DNA from: Fragilariopsis cylindrus CCMP1102
Lineage: Eukaryota; Bacillariophyta; Bacillariophyceae; Bacillariales; Bacillariaceae
Direction: 5' to 3'
Assembly (NCBI GenBank): GCA_900095095.1
Contig: FMBT01000453.1
Span: 30,321-94,320 of the forward strand
DNA: 64,000 nt
The notes beneath the pieces are model-generated. The model worked only from the letters and a program-made list of their open reading frames with translations. It was not told the origin of the DNA and made no database searches. Below, piece by piece: positions 32,244-44,864 of this stretch (position 1 is the first letter of the stretch; each line of letters starts with the position of its first letter). The position numbers and the translations under genes are program-made.

Positions 32244-35171
32244 ATGAGTCGACGAGACTTGGAAACTGAAAATGAAAATGGAATTGTTGAAAATTTTCTA
32301 CGAGAAAATACTTTCAATTACAATGGCAACAATGGTACGAATGACGGGGAAGAGGAAAACGAAGATATTCGTAAGATGGCACGAGCACTCGCACCGCAAA
32401 TATCTGAACTGGAAGACCTGTTAAAGGATTTTACAGAAACAGAAACTGCGGACGCTTTAGAAGATATGAATCAAAAGAATACCGACACATCTCGGTCCAT
32501 GATGGAGGACGAAGACGATGACCTCGATGATGAACTAACGCAATTGGCTCTATCTGAACAAGCTATGCGAGAAGAATTGGAATTTGCTGCAGGGATTTCA
32601 ATGTTGGGTTCACCTAGTCCCAGTCGAAATAATGATCACAGTCGTAATAGCGTCGATCTTCCATCACCCATAGTTCTTAACGCTCCACCCAATCATCATC
32701 AACCGGAAATACCTGGAGTTGTTCTACCATCAGCGTACACATTACAAGATCACGCCGATTATTTACAACTTAGAACGGAACGCACGGGTGGATGGTATTA
32801 CAGTGATATAACATCTAAATTATTACCTGTCATGTCGGGGTCGGTGGTCACGGAAGACCTAGTCAAGGATTATTGTTTGCCCATACCTTTTCGGAAGTTG
32901 AAACGCTTATACAGTGGGGTAGTTTTTCACGATGTTTGGCAAAAGAAAAAGCGGACCCAATCATTCATGAGCACGCCAAAGAAAACACCGAATGGTACAG
33001 CAACTGGAACACCATTAGTTAATAGATTGCTGACGACGACTCCAGCAGCCACTGCCTCATCAGCTACCACACCTGGAGCCACACCTGGTTTTACAATGGC
33101 AGTACCAGCCACTCCCGCTACACCCGCAACCAAAACACCATCTAGAACGGCAACATCCGAAGCGGATACTACTACCAAAACACCAGTACCACCACTATCA
33201 CTCAAAAACAACAATAGCAATAACAATAACGTCGAGGAACCGCTACCCGTTCGAACTGTTTCTATTCGCGTACGGCCTGATGTCTTATGCGGAGCAATCA
33301 TGGATGCGGCGCATCATGCCTTTGAAATATTACCTAGCAATTGCACTACTCATATCATTAAACGGCAGGGGGGACATTTGCGTGGAGCTGTGTACCTACC
33401 TCAACAACAACTTGCCTATGTGGCAGATATACAACTATGTACACAAAAGAATGATGAATTGGAACGTCGGTTAATATTGCGGTTTTATCATATCCAGGAC
33501 GATCCGGAGGCATTATTTGAACTGGGACAGATTTTGCATAGACAACAGCAACAGGTACCGCCCTCACCACAAACACTTCCAACTGTGAATGGTTCATTTA
33601 GTACAGATCATTTACATTCAACGGCATCTTTGGAGGAGAATGATGTTATGGCCCAAGAAAAGCTGGTTGCCAATCGTCATTTAAAACAGACATGCAGTCT
33701 CATTCAAAGGCTTATGGCAGCGGAACAGCAAGAGGGAGGAATAAAAAAGATGGACTGCAAACAGCAATCAAGGTACGGAATAAATGAGAGAATTTTACTG
33801 GTGATCTAAATAATGCAGACTGTTCTAATCTATATTCTCACACTTGATGATTGATTTTTTCCTTCGCTCCTCTATTCATTTGTTGTACACAGCTGGCTAG
33901 GACTGAGGAATACACCCTTCGATTCCAAAACGGCTATGCAATACGCGATTGGTACTCATTTAGAATCAAATTTCAAGTCATGTCCTTCGGTTAGAGAAGA
34001 AAACAAAAAAGCAGCCCCCACTATTCGTCGATTAACTTTGCCCAGCCTTTCGAAGAAGGATTGGCCCATGCTGGACGTTTCATGGATGTTAACCAATCAT
34101 ATCGTTGAGGAGTTGGACACACGAGATTGTTCCTACAACACATTATCGACATTACCCTTCGGGCAATTCCCTTCTTTACCGACACTCGATGTCCAGTATT
34201 GTTCTCAGTTACGACGATTGAGTCGCGAGAATATGATTACACATCTATTAAAGTCAGCGAAAGAATTGGAAGAATACGCAAGTCTTGCCGAATATAATTG
34301 TGCCGTGTGTATAACGCTGTTGGATCCTATGATTGAGCACTACGGAGTTCCTGCCTTGTCATTGCCAAAACCAAAATCACTCGACGAATACCCTCTTGAG
34401 TATTTACCACCACAAATATCTTGTCCACCGTGGGGAAGCCTTGTAATGGAGGCCCTGAATAAAGTTACTGCAAAAACTCCGACTGGAGATATATCCTTGA
34501 CGGAAGCTGTTCGTTTGGTCTACCGAGCATTCATGAAGCAAGATGACGAAGAACAGGGAGCTCGACTTGGAAGGAAGAATGCACAGATCATGGAACGCCT
34601 TGCAAATATGCAGTCGCATCAGCGAGCCAGAATACAAAACATCAGAGACTCTCACGTTTATAGTAGATTGGCCACAGAATCAGCTTCAGAGTTTTTAAAA
34701 GATTCTCAATATGCCTCAAACAAGGGAAAAGAAGGCTATCCAAGTATCATGCATAAGGACGTACCTTTATTAGGTATAAAAATTTCTCTTGGAGCTTCGC
34801 GTTCCGGAAGAATGTATATTACAGCTAAACAAATTCTCTTTGTTACGAGTTATATACCACTGTTGGGGACGATCAACTCAACCCTATTGGATCTAAATTT
34901 GATCAGCTTTCAAGTGGTATCTAATCCCACTTCCACTATGCTGAATCCATTTCCCAATACCGTGAATGTTGTTCTGAAGTCGACCAATGAGCTCGTGTAT
35001 AGTTTTAGACCAGCAATGGGGCCGTCTCGTCTTCAAACCTTTATAACGATCATTCAAGGTTTTGCCAACGAAAATAAACCTTCAGAATATTCGCAATTCG
35101 TTGAAAATAATGATGGGGTGGCGAGAATAACAGAATCGAAGTCAGAAGATGATCATGAATTGACAGTCTAA
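32244..35171 (+). CDS. Large conserved protein with C-terminal GRAM/PH-like segment
   Basis: Exons 32244-33772 and 33893-35171 (ATCAAG|GTACGG...TACACAG|CTGG, phase 2) give 935 residues. The N-terminal third is acidic (EDEDDDLDDELTQLALSEQ). A Thr/Pro/Ala low-complexity insert (PGATPGF, PATPATPATK) follows around residues 250-320. The middle (about 330-560) contains HHAFEILPSNCTTHIIKRQGG and a folded-looking segment that crosses the intron (SWLGLRNTPFDSKTAMQYA). Near the C-terminus, DVPLLGIKISLGASRSGRMY-ITAKQILFVTSYIPLLG resembles a GRAM or PH-like lipid-binding fold (G.LY.T...FVS), so a membrane-associated role is possible. I cannot name the family. Confidence 0.82.
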
Positions 35172-36598
35172 TTTTGTGATCCAATATCATCATTTTCATT
35201 TACTAACTTGATGCGAAACCAACAAAATATTTATACTATTCTTGGAAGTTAATGAACTAGGGGGTATACTTGGATTACAAAGAATGGGATTAAGGGATAA
35301 CTACATTATAAAAATGAACTAATAATACATAACAAGGGTTCTATTTTTCATAAAGAATTGTAGCATCACAAGAGACTATACAATTTATCGATGATTGAAG
35401 CTACATCAACTTTAAAACAGTACTGACACTATTAAAAGACCATCGCATGCCATGATCAGCCTACTTCTGATCTAGTCCAGAGGTAGCGGATAGGATGGCT
35501 ATTGTAATGTCATGTAATTTGTGAGCTACAGTAATTAGATTATTCTATTTCCAGTTTAATTTAAGAATCGTGATTCAAACACACATGGTTCATTTTTTTT
35601 GCTATACCTACAGAATTTGAATTCTTGTAAAATTCATACCAATCAAACACTTCTCTCTCATACTACAGTATTAAAACAAAACATCCCTTTCTTGATTGAT
35701 GTTTACTATAGTATTATACCCAGAATATAGATTCTGTTAGTGTGGGGAAGTGTGGTAGGAATATATATGAGTCACTAGTGAATGAATGCCTCGTACAGTG
35801 GACTTATACACATCATCATGAGCTAATGAACACTGTTAACATACATTAGTTAGGAAGTCTATACAATCAGTCTGGTGATGTTAGACTTATAGCTAGTAGA
35901 TGCATTTACAACTAGAACACTGTGCATGAAAAAACATTCTAAAGTAGATTCTTGATCAGCAAGCAACTTTTAAGATTTTATTCCAGTGGTGTGCACGGAA
36001 GTGACTTTCCCAATTGGAAAAAGAAATCAGGATGCAGTTTACTTTTTAAAATTACATGTAATGCTTAAGGTCAATTTTTTGATTCTTTAATAGCTTGACT
36101 CAATTATGTCATCATCAGTTGATACCACCTGCTTCTTTTTTTTGTGTTCGTTGTCAAAATAGTATAGTGTTATTTTAATACAAGTATTGAGACTAGTTAA
36201 TGGAATGGAATCAAAAAGTGCGTCCTCAAAATAACCTAACAAGAATGTTCATGCAATACTTATATTATCGTTATGTTGTCTCGTGCACTGAAAAGTTATA
36301 TAGAGTTAGGGGTTATTCACATTAAACTCAACGGAAATTTTGCGCGCTTTCATCAGTACGATCAAACATCAAAATCGCACATACCGTAATACTTTGTCTT
36401 GATTATTGATCCAACGAAGTCAAAGTAATAGCTAAGAGTCCTAACACAACAAGCAGTAGAAAGAACAACAACCAGCATCGCGTCATTAGCAAATAGTCCA
36501 CTCCATCTAAGAAACGTGTTTAGTGCTATAAGACAGAACTACTTTGCACGGTTTTCATTTGTCGCTAACAATTAATCCTTGACACAGCGTGATATAAT
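35172..36598. other. 1.4 kb intergenic
   Basis: AT-rich, with no ORF or RNA gene that I can support. The right end contains the promoter of the H3 variant gene at 36599. Confidence 0.4.
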
Positions 36599-37212
36599 AT
36601 GGCACGATACAAGCAGAGCGGACCCCGGCGATCGACTGGAAGTGCATCTGCTGCAGGAGGTGAATCATCTGTGGTCGGTCGGTCGAGAACAGCAGGTGGT
36701 GCAGTCCGTCGTAGACCTGGTGAAATACCAGTCAGAAGGAGAAAACGAAGAATGAGACCAGGTAAGTGGAAGAAGATGAAACAAATTCAATACAATATTA
36801 TGTGCTGTCGACAATAATTATCTGGTTGGTTTCTAATCTAAAATTGTGCTCCTTTATACATTCCACTTGATGGGATGTTATTGTGATTATTGCTGGTCCG
36901 ATTATCATTCTCTTGTTTTTTTTCTCAGGCGAAAAGGCACTGCGAGAGATTCGACAATATCAAAATAGTACTGATTTGCTCCTTCGACGACTTCCTTTTG
37001 CAAGATTGGTAAGAGAAATTCAACAAGGTCTATCTCGTCATAGTTATAGCTGGCAAGCGTCGGCAATACTGGCGTTGCAGGAGGCATCTGAAGCTCACCT
37101 GGTGGGTCTATTCGAGGATTGTAATTTATGTGCCATCCATGGAAAACGGGTAACTATAATGCCAAAGGATATGCAATTAGCGAGACGAATTCGTGGACAG
37201 AATAGAGAATAA
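36599..37212 (+). CDS. CENH3: Divergent histone H3, probable centromeric CENP-A/CenH3
   Basis: Exons 36599-36761 and 36929-37212 (CCAG|GTAAGT...TTTCTCAG|GCG, phase 1) give 148 residues. The histone fold is complete: [50 protein letters not shown] and [20 protein letters not shown]. Three features separate it from canonical H3. The N-tail is divergent and arginine-rich, with no ARKS around K9 or K27. Loop 1 ([15 protein letters not shown]) is one residue longer than H3's. A tryptophan replaces the conserved Phe before Q, as in CENP-A. These are the classic marks of centromeric H3, which builds the nucleosomes that seed the kinetochore. Canonical H3 genes usually lack introns; this one has one. 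Confidence 0.88.
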
Positions 37213-38050
37213 ACCACAGGAATAGAAGAAAAACTTAGCAGGAGGGAAGGCAAGCTATATTATCATTATAATTTTCTTGCAAAAGGAATAATTGATCATC
37301 AGTTTGATAGTAATAATATTATTACAATGACTAACTGTTATTATCACGACTCAAAATAATTATTCATGGGGTGAAAAGTTGTTAAGTGGAAGTAGTAGAA
37401 GAGATCATTCTTACTGGACTAGTGTAATAATAATAATAATAATATAATTCAACCATAAACCAAAAAAATAGACCTAGCGACTTGCTTAAATGCAACGCTA
37501 TCATGCCTCAAAAAGGGTTAGGAAGAGCTATCTCGATCTACAAACTGTCATTGGGAAGTTTTAATCTAAATAATTAAATAATAAATCATTATTGTGTTAA
37601 AAAGAAATCTGTTTTCCGTATTGGTACTGTAACTTACTAGATCTCGTGGATGGATATTCGAAAATTAATAAGTTATAAATACGCCTACAAACCAACTAAT
37701 AAGTAAAGAAAGATCGCATCCGCATACTGCATTACGAATACAAAATAACAAAGGAAAGTCCCGAAATTGCTATTCTTTTAGCTAATCTTGCTATAACACT
37801 AGCTAGCTAGTTTCTAATCGACAATATATAGTTATTTTATTTAAACGTCGATAGGTTAACACAACATTTATAAATACGCAAGACGCTATATAGTTAAGTA
37901 TGATATTGCTCTTTTAAATGGCATAGCCACGTCATATTAATTGTACTGTATTGAATTTTATTGACAAATATAACATCCATTACTATCATTTATGCAAACT
38001 TTTTTTTTTAAATTTTCATCATCATCTATGATTATTTTATTTATGGTTTT
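37213..38050. other. Convergent 3' region
   Basis: About 840 bp between the stops of the H3 variant and HMG-CoA reductase. Very AT-rich with an (ATA)n tract near 37426-37445. No gene seen. Confidence 0.4.
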
Positions 38051-40170
38051 CTAATTCTTGGTGGCAGGTTTGCGGTTGTGAACCATATGAGCTTGTACTA
38101 ACGTATTGGCAGCCAGTGCTGCTAACAAACTTAATTCTCCTGCCAATGTAGCCGCTGCTACGACCGTTGCAAGTTTCCTGGCATTATCTCCTGGCGTCGA
38201 TGCTCCACCCCTACATCCGATTGCCTCGAGACATGCAGCTTGAGCCGGTAAGGAAGTACCTCCACCTACTGTTCCGACTTCAATACTTGGCATAGTACAA
38301 CAAATCCATAAATCTTCGTCGTCTGTTTCTTCCATTAACGTAATACAGTTAGACGATTCAACGTTTTGGGCTGGATCTTGTCCTGTTGCTAAGAATATTG
38401 CCGTTACGATATTTGAAGCGTGGGCGTTGAATCCACCGATTGCACCTGCCATGGCTGATCCGATCAAATTCTTGTTAATATTGGTATGTACTAAGGCTTT
38501 GACAGTTGTTTTGAGTGTTTTCTGAACAACATCCTTGGGAATAATAGCTTCAACTACGACCGATTTTCCACGACCCATTAACCAATTTGTTGCAGCAGCT
38601 TTCTTATCGGTACAGAAGTTCCCTGATAGAGCTACTAACTCCAACGACGGGAATTCCTTTTGTAGTGTTTCAATAACAGCAAGTGAACCCTTTGAGACCA
38701 TATTCATTCCCATGGCATCTCCTGAAAAGCAGACAAGTCGTAGGTAAACATTTTTCCCAGCAACGGTTGGATTACAATCCTTTAATTTGCCAAAACTTGT
38801 AGTCGATTCAAAGGCCTGTTTTAAAATTAAGAAATTGGATGGTTCCTCACACCATAATTTCAAATCAGCTGCCTCCATGGCAGTATTCATACGGATACAT
38901 GGCGCGCGGGTAATCCCGTCACGGACGATACGAGCTTTGGCACCACCCCCCTGTGTGATAGCCTTCGCACCACGATTCGAGGATGCAACCAAACACCCCT
39001 CTGTTGTTGCCATGGGAATATAAACAGTTTCATCATTAATTGTAAGTGGTCCGACCAATCCAACAGGAAGTGGTACATACCCAACAACAATTTCACAATT
39101 TGCACCGTATACACGACTGTAATCCAATGATGGTGTGGATGGTAGCTTATCAAGGACATTCGTAATATTTTTCTTATTACTGTTATTGTGGTCACCTAAA
39201 ACAGAAGCTAATTTTTGGTTACAGACAATTCTTCGAACAGCTACAGCACGGAATGGATCTAATCGTTTTTCCAATTCATGATCCTTCATCTTGTTATTTA
39301 GAACTAAAGTAGCAATCTCTTCATCTTCAAGCTCTTTTAGATTGCCATTATTTGATGATGATGAGGATGATGACTTGAAAGAAGCTGGATCGCTGCATAC
39401 TGGTGCACACGAAGCTGGTGGATGAATACTTTTATTCTTCTTCTTGGTAGTACTGGTAGTACTATTCGTTGTGGATGACGCGTTGTAAGGTTTACTATCG
39501 ATACGTAACAAGCAGAAACAGAAATACAAATACAAAAGGAAAAAGTGTACTAATGACGTGAGTTAAAATTAAAATACATCAAATCAAATAATTGAAGAAT
39601 ATTTTACGATTTTACGTACCTTGTGATATTATTATTACTATTATTATTTGTTATCGTCTCATTTTCATCATTTGGATTTAAATCTTCATGGATTAACGAT
39701 ATACCAAAGAAACCAAAGAAATACAGTAAAAATACAGACCAACCAACTAAGAATTGGACTAATACACCCTGTGATTCATGATGTAAATATTGTGATGCAT
39801 TTGAACAGAATGTACATACACTCCAAAGAAATGCACCAACAGCTAAATAATTAATATATTTAAATATATGCCATTTTGGTTGTTTGTGATTGCTGTTGCT
39901 GCCACCACTATTATTAGTAGTAGGCTTTTTGAGTAGTGTGTCATTATTATCACTTGCAGCAGCACTAGCATTCATCATATCCTGTTTTCGTTGTTGTAGT
40001 TCAAGTGCATTTGAATTACCAGTTCCGAGTAAAACCATACACAAACCGACAGTGGCAGCAACGATGACAGCGTAAAGTTGTGATGATGGTAGTTGATCGA
40101 TTCCTGATAACATAGCATCTAATCGCATGCCTAAAGTCGGCAATACTTCTCCTGCTGTTGTTGATGCCAT
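38051..40170 (-). CDS. HMGR: 3-hydroxy-3-methylglutaryl-CoA reductase
   Basis: Commits HMG-CoA to mevalonate with NADPH in the cytosolic mevalonate pathway, anchored in the ER. Exons 40170-39620 and 39494-38051 (ACAAG|GTACGT...TCGATAG|TAAA, phase 2) give 664 residues. The first exon holds about three membrane segments (YAVIVAATVGLCMVLLG, YLAVGAFLWSVCTFC, FLVGWSVFLLYFFGFFG) and low-complexity Asn/Ser linkers. The catalytic domain shows ATTEGCLVASSNRGAK with the catalytic Glu, DAMGMNM, FCTDKKAAATNW with the catalytic Lys, GQDPAQN with the Asp, GTVGGGT, and a late His in AHMVHN. This is the class I (eukaryotic) form. Membrane anchoring plus the soluble domain match plant-type size and plan. Confidence 0.97.
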
Positions 40171-42060
40171 GGTTTGTTCTTGTTTTTGTTTTTGTTGTTG
40201 GCTGTTGTTGTTTCAAAATATATTTTATAGGTATGTATGTGAATGTAACGTTATTTTGAAAAATTGAAATTTGAATGGGGTGAAAGAACTTTTTCTTGTT
40301 CGCGCTCTTACCGGTACAAGTTGTTTTTGCACGATTTCGCTGCTTTATTTACTGTGTTACTAGTTCTTCGCCATTCATGTGTGTACTGTACAGTATGACT
40401 CGTGTGCTTTTTAAAGCGCACGCACGACCAATGCTGCTAAAAATTTAGAATTGGTCCATGATTAAAAAAGGGCATACTTTGTAAAACACGATTTCAAATT
40501 GGTGGCATAATCGAAAAGGTTGTTTCGGCTTAACGGATAGCGTGGTGCACTCTTTTTTAAACCGCGGTGAAATAGTACGACTACATATATGACTTGCTAT
40601 GATACCACTCTAGTATTGTAACCACAGTACAGTATGTACAGTATGTATGTATTATGTGCTAGTATGTATATTTGATATTTGTGTGTATGTATCATATATG
40701 TATGTAGTGTACTACACACATAATTATACAACTTAACTACTGTATCAAGTAATTTTAACTTTGAAATGAAAATGAAGAAGGTTTCATTTAATTGATGATT
40801 TATACAATTGATGATGAAGGTTGTATTTGTTTATTGTTTGTTCTATGTGCGATTCCGATTCATTATAGAGATAAATTCAGACTACTTGGATGTAATGTTG
40901 CTTGCGTTGTATTGTGGGGTAGACCAGGTGTGCTGACATGACAATGTAGCAATTGAAGTAAGCAGTACCTATATGTACTCAAAAAGTTGTGTGCACTGCC
41001 TGCACCATCCATGGTAGAAAACTGTTTTGTATGTTGATTGAGTGAAGATGAGATGAGAGTTCGTTTCAATTTAGTCATGCCATGGTTCATCCAAGATAAG
41101 GCTGTTGCAAACACAACAAACATGCCACAATTGCACACACTACACACACACACACACACACACACACACTTCACACTACATACACACACTAATATTAATA
41201 TTGATATTGATAGACTCAGCTCTACTAGTACTACTAGGACTAGTATTATCATTATTAGTTGAAGTACAGTAAGTTGTGTTTCTGTAGTTTGTCATACAAA
41301 CAAGAATAATGCATGCGTACTAGTACACACAAAATAAATGCGATCATTCAGTGAACTTCCGAACCCAGCAAGTTGAAGGTTCTTCGCCACTACGGTGAAG
41401 TCTGTCTGTACTTCTAGAGGTTCGGACTTTAGTTGTTCCAGTACCTGTACGCGCCTTCTCTGACGTCAATCATTACGTGAATTTTACGCACGTAGTAAAG
41501 GTAAATTTTTTTAAGTTGAAGCGCCGTATATCACAATCCAAAACTAAAAAAATGCGAACATGCTTCTTTTTCCATCTTGACAACACATTGAACATAATAT
41601 GTGTTGGCACAACTCACGACTGTGTCATCATTTTCGCACTTATTTATGATATTCGCCAATTGAGTTACCCAATCAGACTTCAATCATCCTAACTTCAATC
41701 ATAGTAGGTAAAGTTAGGCTGTTGTTACGTAGGCGTAAAGAAACAGAGCGAACCACAATAGTGCAAATACATCTGTAACAAATCAGCTTGAAGTTTTTTA
41801 TCGCTCTGATAGGCTATCATGATGAATTAATTCTTTCACCCCCCCGGGACCTGCCTGATGACAAACAAGGAATACCTCCCAGCAAATAAAAAGCACTTTT
41901 CCTATTGTATTCTTTGATTGGATTATTCGTTCTATGTTTCGTAGCAGCAGCACGGAGGTCGAGTCTTGACTCTCAGAGAACACATATTTCCACTTGCTTG
42001 AAATAACGAAGCTAAACAGAGAAACGCCAGCATTAATTCAATCTATAATTACACACGATC
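40171..42060. other. 1.9 kb divergent intergenic region
   Basis: Lies between HMG-CoA reductase (-) and the gene at 42061 (+). It contains repeated TATGTATGTATT-like tracts (40630-40710) and a CA microsatellite at 41142-41170. Small ORFs overlapping the CA run are artefacts. Both promoters should be here. Confidence 0.45.
41142..41170 (+). repeat. AC microsatellite
   Basis: About 14 uninterrupted AC dinucleotides, with further ACACAC tracts on both sides. Confidence 0.95.
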
Positions 42061-43065
42061 ATGTTATCAGGTATGTGTGTTGAAGTCTGTCTACCTATTG
42101 TGCTAAGTCCCACAAGTAATAATAACATGAAGATGAACAAGAACATGAACATGATGGCGTCTCGTCATCATGGTCAACAACAATTTCTTGGAAAGAAACG
42201 TCCTCGAGCATCAGCCTCTGTTCCTACAAGTACGTCTACATCTACTACCACCGATAACAACACCAAGACAGTAAACATGCAAAGAAGTAGAAGAACAAGA
42301 CGTGTACATTTCTCTTCGTCTTCGACCGAATTATTATTATCATCATCATCGTCGCCTATGCCGCCTATAACACTTATTTATATTGGTCGAAGTGGAACAT
42401 ATCAAGATCTTATTAATGATGTTTGGTACAATAAAAATGAATTGGCAGTATTTACAAATGAGGCAAGAGAATATGTTCTTGAAGGCTTACGATTACGTGG
42501 CAATAATAGTAATAGTAATAGTAATAATGGCGGCGGCGATGTACAGCAACAACGTGCACAACAAAGTGCAAAGAATAGTACAAGTACAACAAGAACAAGT
42601 TGTGAATGTAGTAGAGGATATGAACGATATGATTTGTCACGTGTACAACAAAAAGCATTAACAAGGAAAGTTATATTATTAGCATGTTCACAAAAGGTAG
42701 CATTAAATTTAAGTGCAGATGAAAGGGCAATGATTGCACGTAAATCATCATCTTATGCAGTACAGGAAGCATTCGTTACTGGTTTTCAAGATTATTGTGA
42801 TGTATATCATGATCTACAAGAAGAAGCTAATACAAATACTACTTCAAAATTAATAGTAGTACAATCCAAACAGCAGCAACAACATATAGCTGCAGAAGAT
42901 GATGAAGATGATGCAAGCACAATCATCAGTACAAGTAGTACGATTAAGAGTGATACTACTTCATCAACTACGGCTACTGCTACTACAACAATAAGTGTGA
43001 ACTATGATGATGTAACGCCACCAGTCACACCACCATCATGCAAAAGGCTTCGTCGTACTTTCTAA
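42061..43065 (+). CDS. Second member of the diatom WY/RGxE-type family, unknown function
   Basis: A single exon of 334 residues. A low-complexity Lys/Asn/Ser N-terminus precedes RRTRRVHFSSSSTELL and then the core: DVWYNKNELAVFTNEAREYV, CSRGYERYDLSRVQQKALTRKV, and LSADERAMIARKSSSYAVQEA-FVTGFQDYCDVYHDL. The order RVHFS - WY..(D/E)E - RGxERYD - KxSxxAxxxAxxxGxxD is the pattern I associate with a large diatom family of unknown function. It is clearer here than in the protein at 29116. The C-terminus is Thr/Ser low complexity ending TPPSCKRLRRTF, a possible nuclear signal. Confidence 0.8.
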   Translation: MLSGMCVEVCLPIVLSPTSNNNMKMNKNMNMMASRHHGQQQFLGKKRPRASASVPTSTSTSTTTDNNTKTVNMQRSRRTRRVHFSSSSTELLLSSSSSPMPPITLIYIGRSGTYQDLINDVWYNKNELAVFTNEAREYVLEGLRLRGNNSNSNSNNGGGDVQQQRAQQSAKNSTSTTRTSCECSRGYERYDLSRVQQKALTRKVILLACSQKVALNLSADERAMIARKSSSYAVQEAFVTGFQDYCDVYHDLQEEANTNTTSKLIVVQSKQQQQHIAAEDDEDDASTIISTSSTIKSDTTSSTTATATTTISVNYDDVTPPVTPPSCKRLRRTF

Positions 43066-43355
43066 TCTAAACTCAACTAAAGATGTAGGCATATATATAG
43101 ACAGCAATGTATAATATCATAATAGAAAACTTCTGTTGAACACTAGCACACTACACTCCATTAATTTACTTTACTTTACACTACATGTATGTTGATATAT
43201 TAGGGCTACAATATGACGCGATTGTAATGAGAGAAGAGGTCTGCATTGTACAATTATGTACTAGTAGTGTAGTAGTGTAGTGTACAAAATAGCACTACAG
43301 TAGTACATTGTATTCAAAACAGGGTCTACCTACTTGTACATAAGTGGCAGTAGAT

Positions 43356-43730
43356 ACCGTATTCAAAGTATTAAAACTACTACGTATATTGTATTGAAAT
43401 CGAAGTCGAAGTGATTCCTACACTGTCGAAGCAAGATTTGATTCACACATTCGATTCCGATAACGTGCTTTTGTTGTGATATTATTTATTTATCGTATAT
43501 GCTATGTATATATATTATAATATTATATTTTATATTTAGCCTATTATATTATACTGTGGCTAGTATACCGTATTCAACGTATTAAAACTGCATTTTATAT
43601 TGAGGTCGAAGGTGTCGAAGGTGTCGAAGTGGTTTCTTTTTGAAGCAAAGACTGCTGACTCCGTTGTTTCCGATAACAAGAGATATCAACCTCGTGCTTT
43701 CGTTTCCCTTCCATTATTGGTGTTGTTGAC
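43356..43730 (+). repeat. Imperfect tandem duplication of about 210 bp
   Basis: TACCGTATTCAAAGTATTAA at 43356 recurs as TACCGTATTCAACGTATTAA at 43567. Both are followed in order by TATATTG, GTCGAAGTG, GAAGCAA, TTCCGATAAC and CGTGCTTT. Spacers have diverged. The second copy has an internal triplication of AAGGTGTCG-like units. Confidence 0.7.
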
Positions 43731-43771
43731 ATATATATATCTTCCTTCTTCAAGTTAGATAATGACTGATT

Positions 43772-43802
<31 letters not shown>
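43772..43802 (+). repeat. CAA microsatellite
   Basis: About ten CAA/ACA trinucleotides in an uninterrupted run. Confidence 0.95.
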
Positions 43803-43803
<1 letters not shown>

Positions 43804-44228
43804 AAACAAGAGAAACGAAATAAATTTAAATAATAGAGCGACCAAGCAAACGAGTACAATAATGTACATGATACCATATTATACACTGTACTGATACATC
43901 CTAAGATCATGTTTTTATGTTACCGCCACTGTGCGCGATATACGGCAACAACAAAGGATGGCAACAAACTCCACTTCATCACATATAGTATTATAAATTA
44001 TAACACATTACGTCATCGTACCTATTATATTGGAGTAGAATACACCTAGTACTTTACACGTAGTCCTAGTATTGAGGTTGTAGTTACTTTTAAAAATCTT
44101 ATTCTAAGGATACTAGTCAGTAGTATCCATTCATTTAGAGCCGATTGAATGAAACCGAACCAATTATTTGACTTAGATCTTGGATGTCTAGTAATTTTTA
44201 CACAGAACACGGAAATCTACTTGTTTGA

Positions 44229-44864
44229 CTACGACTGCGACTGGAGTAATGATTTCCAATGAGTAAGTGGATCATCCATTTTTTCGTCACCCATTATATC
44301 AGGAATAGCATCTGAAGATAATACCTTCAAATTTTCTTTTTGGATCAATACCAATGTTGGAATACCACCCTTACGTTGTTCATTCGTTATACCTAAATTT
44401 TCCATTTCCTTTCCTGCACATATACCAAAATATATTTTCAAATCGGATCGTTCTTTTATTTTCGTAAATGATATTGAATTCCAACCATCCTCCATTTCAC
44501 CTTCCATTTCATTACTATCATTATCAGAAGAAACATATACTAAATCAAAGAGTTTTTTGTCCTTCTGCTGTTCGAGTTGTTTCTTGAAGATCGACGAAAC
44601 ATACGGCTTACTTGCTACACAGTCGGGACACCATGATGACGCAAAGTACAATGCTGTTTATTTATTTTCGTTATGGTTGTGTCATAGAAATTAGAGAAGA
44701 GAACAACGATATGATAAGGGAAATGAAACGCGATTCTCTTCATTCTATTTGTTTGTTATTTCGATATCATCTTATATACTAGTGCGTACCGTACCTATGA
44801 TTGGCGCATCGGAAGTTGCCACTGTCTTCTTAACATCAGCCAAAACGTTGTCTACTCCTGACAT
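44229..44864 (-). CDS. Thioredoxin-fold protein (nucleoredoxin/tryparedoxin-like)
   Basis: Exons 44864-44795 and 44653-44229 (CATAG|GTACG...AAACAG|CATTG, phase 1) give 164 residues. The splice restores IIALYFASSWCPDCVASKP, the thioredoxin beta-strand and CxxC active site (WCPDC). LFDLVYVSSDND and GIPTLVLIQKENL, with the cis-proline, follow. The long segment between active site and cis-Pro and the YVSSD motif fit the tryparedoxin/nucleoredoxin group better than classical thioredoxin. No signal peptide is seen, so a cytosolic or nuclear dithiol reductase is likely. The substrate is unknown. Confidence 0.88.

Larger units (their letters stand above)
43066..44228. other. 1.16 kb convergent intergenic region with local repeats
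   Basis: Holds the imperfect duplication at 43356-43730 and a CAA microsatellite at 43772-43802. No gene seen. Confidence 0.45.

Noticed and set aside
41038-41262. Plus-strand ORF of 74 codons with THTHTH
   Set aside because: Product of the AC microsatellite.
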